63,113 nt of DNA. Source: a gamma proteobacterium symbiont of Taylorina sp. Lineage in GTDB: Bacteria; Pseudomonadota; Gammaproteobacteria; GRL18. A model generated the notes under the pieces. The model was not told the DNA's origin. It did not search any database and was given only the letters and a program-made list of their open reading frames with translations. Below, piece after piece: positions 59,729 to 63,113 of this stretch (within the stretch, counting starts at the first letter, position 1; each line of letters starts with the position of its first letter). Made by a program: the position numbers and the translations under genes. The stretch is taken from positions 1 to 63,113 of the forward strand of contig JAHXIV010000001.1 in assembly GCA_025655455.1 (NCBI GenBank), read 5' to 3'.

Positions 59729-60529
59729 ATGAAAACCAGAATGTTTATTTGTTTTCAAGGTCTTCTGATTTTATTTTCTTCAGTAAGCTTTGCCGAAGAC
59801 TTCAGTGATATTAATGATGATGGATTTGTCGAGTCCAATACAATAAAAAATGAATCAAATAGTTACCTTAAAATTAATAAAGATGGAATTAAACTATTTG
59901 TGTTTAACCAAAAAAAATCTGACTTTAGATCATTTAGAGCAGTTACACATATAAATGCTTCTTTGGATTCAATTCTGGCTGTTATGTTAGATAATAAATC
60001 ATGTGTTTTTTGGATTGATGCTTGTAAGGAATCCATTTTGTTGAAAAAGGTAAGTTTTAACGAACGTTATCATTATCAGATGATTTCAGTTCCTTTTCCA
60101 TTTACAAATAGAGATTTTATTTTTCATTCAATTATGAAAAATAATCATAAAAATAAATCAGTGACAATTTCAATGTCTTCTAATGAAAATTTCTGTCTTG
60201 TAAATAAATCAAAAAAATGCAAAAAGATAAATGAAGCCAGACTTGTTAGAGTCAACAAATCTATAGCATCATTTAAACTTGAATCAGATTATAAAGGGAC
60301 GAAAATAACATGGATGCAGTATACTGATCCAGCAGGAAATCTTCCTTCTTGGTTAATTAATAATATGATTAAAAATGTTCCTTATTATACTTTTAAAAAT
60401 CTATCAATTATTGTTAAAAAAGATGAATATAGGGATGCAAAATTAATATATGATGACGATGGAAAAGTGATTTCACTTATCAATCCTTATAAGAAGCAAA
60501 AAAAAATGACAAGTATAGTTAATTTATAA
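59729..60529 (+). CDS. Secreted START-domain (lipid-binding) protein
   Basis: The 266-residue product has a signal peptide (MFICFQGLLILFSSVSFAED) and then a START/SRPBCC-type domain (about residues 60-245): FRAVTHINASLDSILAVMLD, YHYQMISVPFPFTNRDFIFH and TWMQYTDPAGNLPSWLINNM. Such proteins bind lipids or hydrophobic ligands in an inner cavity. The coding sequence is AT-rich and lysine/asparagine-rich compared with the core genes. Its TAA shares a base with the ATG of the following GST fragment. Confidence 0.75.
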   Translation: MKTRMFICFQGLLILFSSVSFAEDFSDINDDGFVESNTIKNESNSYLKINKDGIKLFVFNQKKSDFRSFRAVTHINASLDSILAVMLDNKSCVFWIDACKESILLKKVSFNERYHYQMISVPFPFTNRDFIFHSIMKNNHKNKSVTISMSSNENFCLVNKSKKCKKINEARLVRVNKSIASFKLESDYKGTKITWMQYTDPAGNLPSWLINNMIKNVPYYTFKNLSIIVKKDEYRDAKLIYDDDGKVISLINPYKKQKKMTSIVNL

Positions 60530-60897
60530 TGGCAGTTTATTCTTTTAATCCATTTACAGAAACCAAAGAAATCAAAAAAATTAATCCTCTTGGAAAAGTT
60601 CCCGTTCTTGAACTGGATAATGGTGAAATTTTGTATGATAGTTCAGTCATCTGCCGGTATATTGAAAATATGACATCGGATCTACCCCTTGTAAAACATA
60701 ATGACTGGAAACATTGGAAAAATTTGCGTTGGGAAGTATTGGCTGATGGTTTAACTGATGCAACTTATAATCTGGTTATGGAAAGACGTAGACAAGACAA
60801 TGAGGTGTCGAATTCCTCAATTATGCTGTGGACAGAAGATATTAATTATGTGAGATCAGAATGTATAAAACAACACTTAGTTTTTCAAAAAGAGTAA
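60529..60897 (+). pseudogene. Glutathione S-transferase fragment
   Basis: The 122-codon frame contains the GST thioredoxin-fold segment KKINPLGKVPVLELDNGEIL then YDSSVICRYIENM and the start of the helical domain (HWKNLRWEVLADGLTDATYN). The first beta-alpha-beta unit with the catalytic residue (about 40-45 residues) is missing and the C-terminal domain is cut short. The ATG at 60529 is probably fortuitous. It runs directly into the AraC-type gene, so a deletion joined the two. Confidence 0.75.
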
Positions 60898-61870
60898 GTA
60901 CATTAGAATCCTGTGATGCACTGAGCCAAATTTTAAATTCAATTGATATATCAGGTAGTTTACTGTTAAAAGAAGAATACTGCTCACCTTGGGCTGTTTC
61001 GATACCAGACTCAAGTGAAATTAATTCACTTTTAAATTTATCAAAAGGGATCCAGGTAGCAACTTTTCATATGGTTGAAAGAGGACATATTCATCTAAAA
61101 TTAGAAAATGATAATCATTATTTAATTGAAGCAGGAGAAATAGCTGTGTGTTTTTCTGGTTTGAAACATATCCTTTACCAGGGCGAAAGTGACATAGTAA
61201 CCCAGTTTCAGGATATTATGGCAGGTACTGAAAACGTTTTAAACCAGATAAAATTAATAATAAACCGAGTACATCTTTAGTCTGTGGTGTATTTTTATTA
61301 CATGATGCTGTCTTGAATCCTTTGTTGAGTACATTACCACAGGTGTTAAAACTCAAAGTAAATGACCCTAATGAATTCCCAAGTCTTTATGGTGTTATAA
61401 ATCAAATTACTCAAGAATTTAAACATCAAACGGTAGGAAGTAGTTATGTTATAGAACGTTATTTAGAAATACTTTGTGCTGAAATTATTCGAGCACATAA
61501 AGAAACTCTTTCAGAACAAGCAACTGGATGGCTTTCAGCACTCAAAGATCCAATAATAGGCAAAGCTATTGAAGCTATCCACTTGGAACCAAAGTTTGAT
61601 TGGACGGTGAAAAAATTAGCCAGTAGAGTCTCCATGTCTCCATCACGTTTTGCTGCACGATTTGTTTCTTGTGTAGGAGATTCTCCGATGATATATATCA
61701 CAAAATGGCGTATGTTTATTGCTTGTAGAGAACTTAAAAATGATCAGGCTAATATTAATGATATAGCCAACAATATGGGGTATGAAAGTCTGGCCTCTTT
61801 TAGTAGAGCTTTTAAACGTCATATAGGAGTGTCACCAGGAATATGGCGAACATTAATAAACAAAACTTGA
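60861..61870 (+). pseudogene. AraC-family regulator with cupin N-domain, split by a frameshift
   Basis: Frame 1 (60861-61280) encodes a cupin-type sensor domain (CDALSQILNSIDISGSLLLK, GHIHLKLENDNHYLIEAGEI). Near 61260-61280 the frame shifts: the expected continuation NKPSTSLVCGVFLLHDAVLN is read in the frame that becomes the second part. That second frame (up to 61870) holds the double AraC helix-turn-helix domain (TVKKLASRVSMSPSRFAARF, NINDIANNMGYESLASFSRA). One indel therefore separates sensor and DNA-binding domains. A sequencing error is the alternative. Confidence 0.75.
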
Positions 61871-62076
61871 TATTTAGATAAATACAAAAAAATAATGTTA
61901 GTAAATAAATGGTTATATTTATTGTATTTTTTGATTGTAATTGGCTACGCTGTTTAAATATAATAAGTTGTTTCAGTACATCAACAAGTAGTTACGCACA
62001 TATATATCATCGTCATTTTTTTTTAGAATACTTACACATAATATGTGTTTAAAATTCTAATCAGGAGTATATAAAT

Positions 62077-62478
62077 ATGACGACCGAATTATATTGGTTG
62101 GTTTTATCAATTCTTTTAACTTCTCTGTTATGGGTACCTTACATCCTTAACAGACTATTTGAACAAGGAATATTGACAGCCTTATGGGATCCAGATGGTG
62201 AAACAGCAACACTGGTTCCATGGGCAAAACGTTTAATGAGTGCCCACGTTAATGCAGTTGAAAATCTGGTGGTTTTTGCGCCTTTAGTTATTATTGCTCA
62301 TATTCTGGGAATTAATACAGAAATGACAGAATTTGCGTGTTTAGTCTATTTCTTTTCTCGATTGGCTCATGCAGTATTGTTTACGATAAGAACTCCTGTA
62401 TTAAGAATTGTTACTTTCTTTGGTGGCTTCTTTGCACAAATGGCTATGGTGCTTGCAATACTTAAAACAATCAGTTAA
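62077..62478 (+). CDS. MAPEG family membrane protein
   Basis: The 133-residue product has four predicted membrane helices and the MAPEG pattern with NAVENLVVFAPLVIIAHILG (about residues 63-82) and SRLAHAVLFTIRTPVLR. The superfamily includes microsomal glutathione transferases, but many bacterial members lack a known activity. An AGGAG site lies about 8 nt before the ATG. It is intact, unlike its neighbours, and lies next to GST and GloB fragments. Confidence 0.85.
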   Translation: MTTELYWLVLSILLTSLLWVPYILNRLFEQGILTALWDPDGETATLVPWAKRLMSAHVNAVENLVVFAPLVIIAHILGINTEMTEFACLVYFFSRLAHAVLFTIRTPVLRIVTFFGGFFAQMAMVLAILKTIS

Positions 62479-62541
62479 CCAGTCTGAAAAAGTACTATGG
62501 ATACTTTAAAGTTGATGCAATTGATGAAGCTATAAAAACAT

Positions 62542-62919
62542 TTGAAAAAAACTTCTGTTTCATATGTTTCAGAATTTAATGATAATTATATCTGGTTAGT
62601 TCATGTTTTATCCAAAAATAAAGCTGAATTAGAAATAATTATTGTAGATCCTGGTGACGCTTCAACTGTCATACGAGCAATTCAAGAACAAATACAGCCA
62701 AAAGCAATATTTGTTATTCATCATCATTGTGATCATACTGCTGGAATAAACAGGTTGGTTGATAAATTTCAACTTCCTGTTTATGCCTCTATCAATTCAA
62801 TAATTCCAAAAGTATCACATCCAATTTCACATGGTCAAACAATAACGTTTGAATCTATGGGATTATCATTTCAAATTTTATCCGTTCCCGGACATGCACA
62901 AAAGAGAGGCGACAACTAA
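62542..62919 (+). pseudogene. Truncated hydroxyacylglutathione hydrolase (GloB-like)
   Basis: The 125-codon frame begins with TTG and reads SEFNDNYIWLVHVLSKNKAE, the GloB N-terminus, then the metallo-beta-lactamase metal motif HHHCDHTAGINRLVDKF and SVPGHAQ. GloB enzymes are about 250 residues long; here the frame ends soon after the third metal region, so the substrate domain is missing. There is no good start. It is probably a 3'-deleted gene. GloB would detoxify methylglyoxal with glutathione. Confidence 0.7.
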
Positions 62920-62936
62920 AACTATCTTACGTATTG

Positions 62937-63113
62937 ATGTTGACTATAAAGCCAGTCCAGCACTATATTGTTGACTGTGAGTGGGTAGACTCATGTCATA
63001 AAGTAAGCCTATGGCAAATTGAGCCTGATTTTGTTGTTGAACAGATTGCTTCTTTTCCTGCAATTTACCTAAAAACAAGGGCAAGCTTGTCGATACAAAT
63101 GGATTGTGATGGT
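62937..63113 (+). CDS. Open frame running off the window end, unknown
   Basis: From an ATG at 62937 the frame is open for 59 codons to the end of the window (YIVDCEWVDSCHKVSLWQIE, then FVVEQIASFPAIYLKTRASL). I do not recognise the family and see no strong ribosome-binding site. It could be the start of a real gene or more decayed sequence following the GloB fragment. Confidence 0.25.
   Translation, partial: MLTIKPVQHYIVDCEWVDSCHKVSLWQIEPDFVVEQIASFPAIYLKTRASLSIQMDCDG

Noticed and set aside
62479..62541. Possible coding fragment KYYGYFKVDAIDEAIKTF before the GloB remnant
   Set aside because: It is protein-like but only about 20 codons long and without a start; it cannot be assigned or separated from chance.

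Overview
The window is a 63.1 kb stretch of a low-GC gammaproteobacterial chromosome. The evidence is gene content and order: str/S10-spc-alpha ribosomal operons, then uvrA-MFS-ssb, a complete dcw (division and cell wall) cluster running into lpxC-dciA-M23 peptidase-secA-argJ-mutT, and a convergent yacG-zapD-coaE-pilD block. ZapD, YacG and the MutT/ThiE-type fusion are proteobacterial, mostly gammaproteobacterial, markers. The order resembles free-living or symbiotic sulfur- or methane-oxidising gammaproteobacteria more than enterics, but I cannot name a genus.

Layout. 1-15.2 kb: the 3' end of tuf, then 11 S10-operon genes (rpsJ to rpsQ), the spc operon (rplN to rpmJ, including secY) and the alpha operon (rpsM to rplQ). 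The gene set and order are canonical, but several intergenic gaps are unusually long (rpsJ-rplC 271 nt, rpsQ-rplN 225 nt, rplN-rplX 179 nt, rpoA-rplQ 171 nt) and hold palindromes or promoters. 15.2-20.2 kb: uvrA on the minus strand, then a YajR-like MFS transporter overlapping ssb. 20.2-26.5 kb: an accessory island. It holds an ISXO2-like transposase remnant, a two-headed periplasmic binding protein (family 1 SBP fused to a RbsB/TorT-like domain), a 1034-residue transmembrane PAS-GGDEF-EAL protein and a PIN-domain remnant. 26.9-46.7 kb: the dcw cluster mraZ-rsmH-ftsL-ftsI-murE/F fusion-mraY-murD-ftsW-murG-murC-murB-ddl-ftsQ-ftsA-ftsZ-lpxC, preceded by a near-consensus promoter and six 10-bp-phased MraZ-like boxes. 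46.8-55.6 kb: dciA (minus), M23 peptidase, secA, argJ, a cysteine-containing secreted protein of unknown function, the Nudix/ThiE fusion and a small membrane protein. 55.6-58.4 kb: yacG, zapD, coaE and pilD on the minus strand. 58.4-63.1 kb: an AT-rich, partly decayed tail with a truncated FadL-like gene, a START-domain protein, a GST fragment, a frameshifted AraC regulator, a MAPEG protein and a truncated GloB-like hydrolase.

How it works together. Most of the window makes ribosomes, the Sec translocon, the septal peptidoglycan machinery and its lipid precursors, with housekeeping repair and cofactor genes around it. The accessory part most worth following up is the two-gene unit at 20.6-26.1 kb. 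There a periplasmic protein with two different ligand-binding folds is encoded 18 nt upstream of a membrane c-di-GMP enzyme whose sensory region looks helical, like TorS. I infer that ligand binding in the periplasm tunes c-di-GMP. A second recurring theme is a family of intergenic palindromes with the arm GTCGGAGYCAAAT, including a perfect 59-bp palindrome between rpoA and rplQ.
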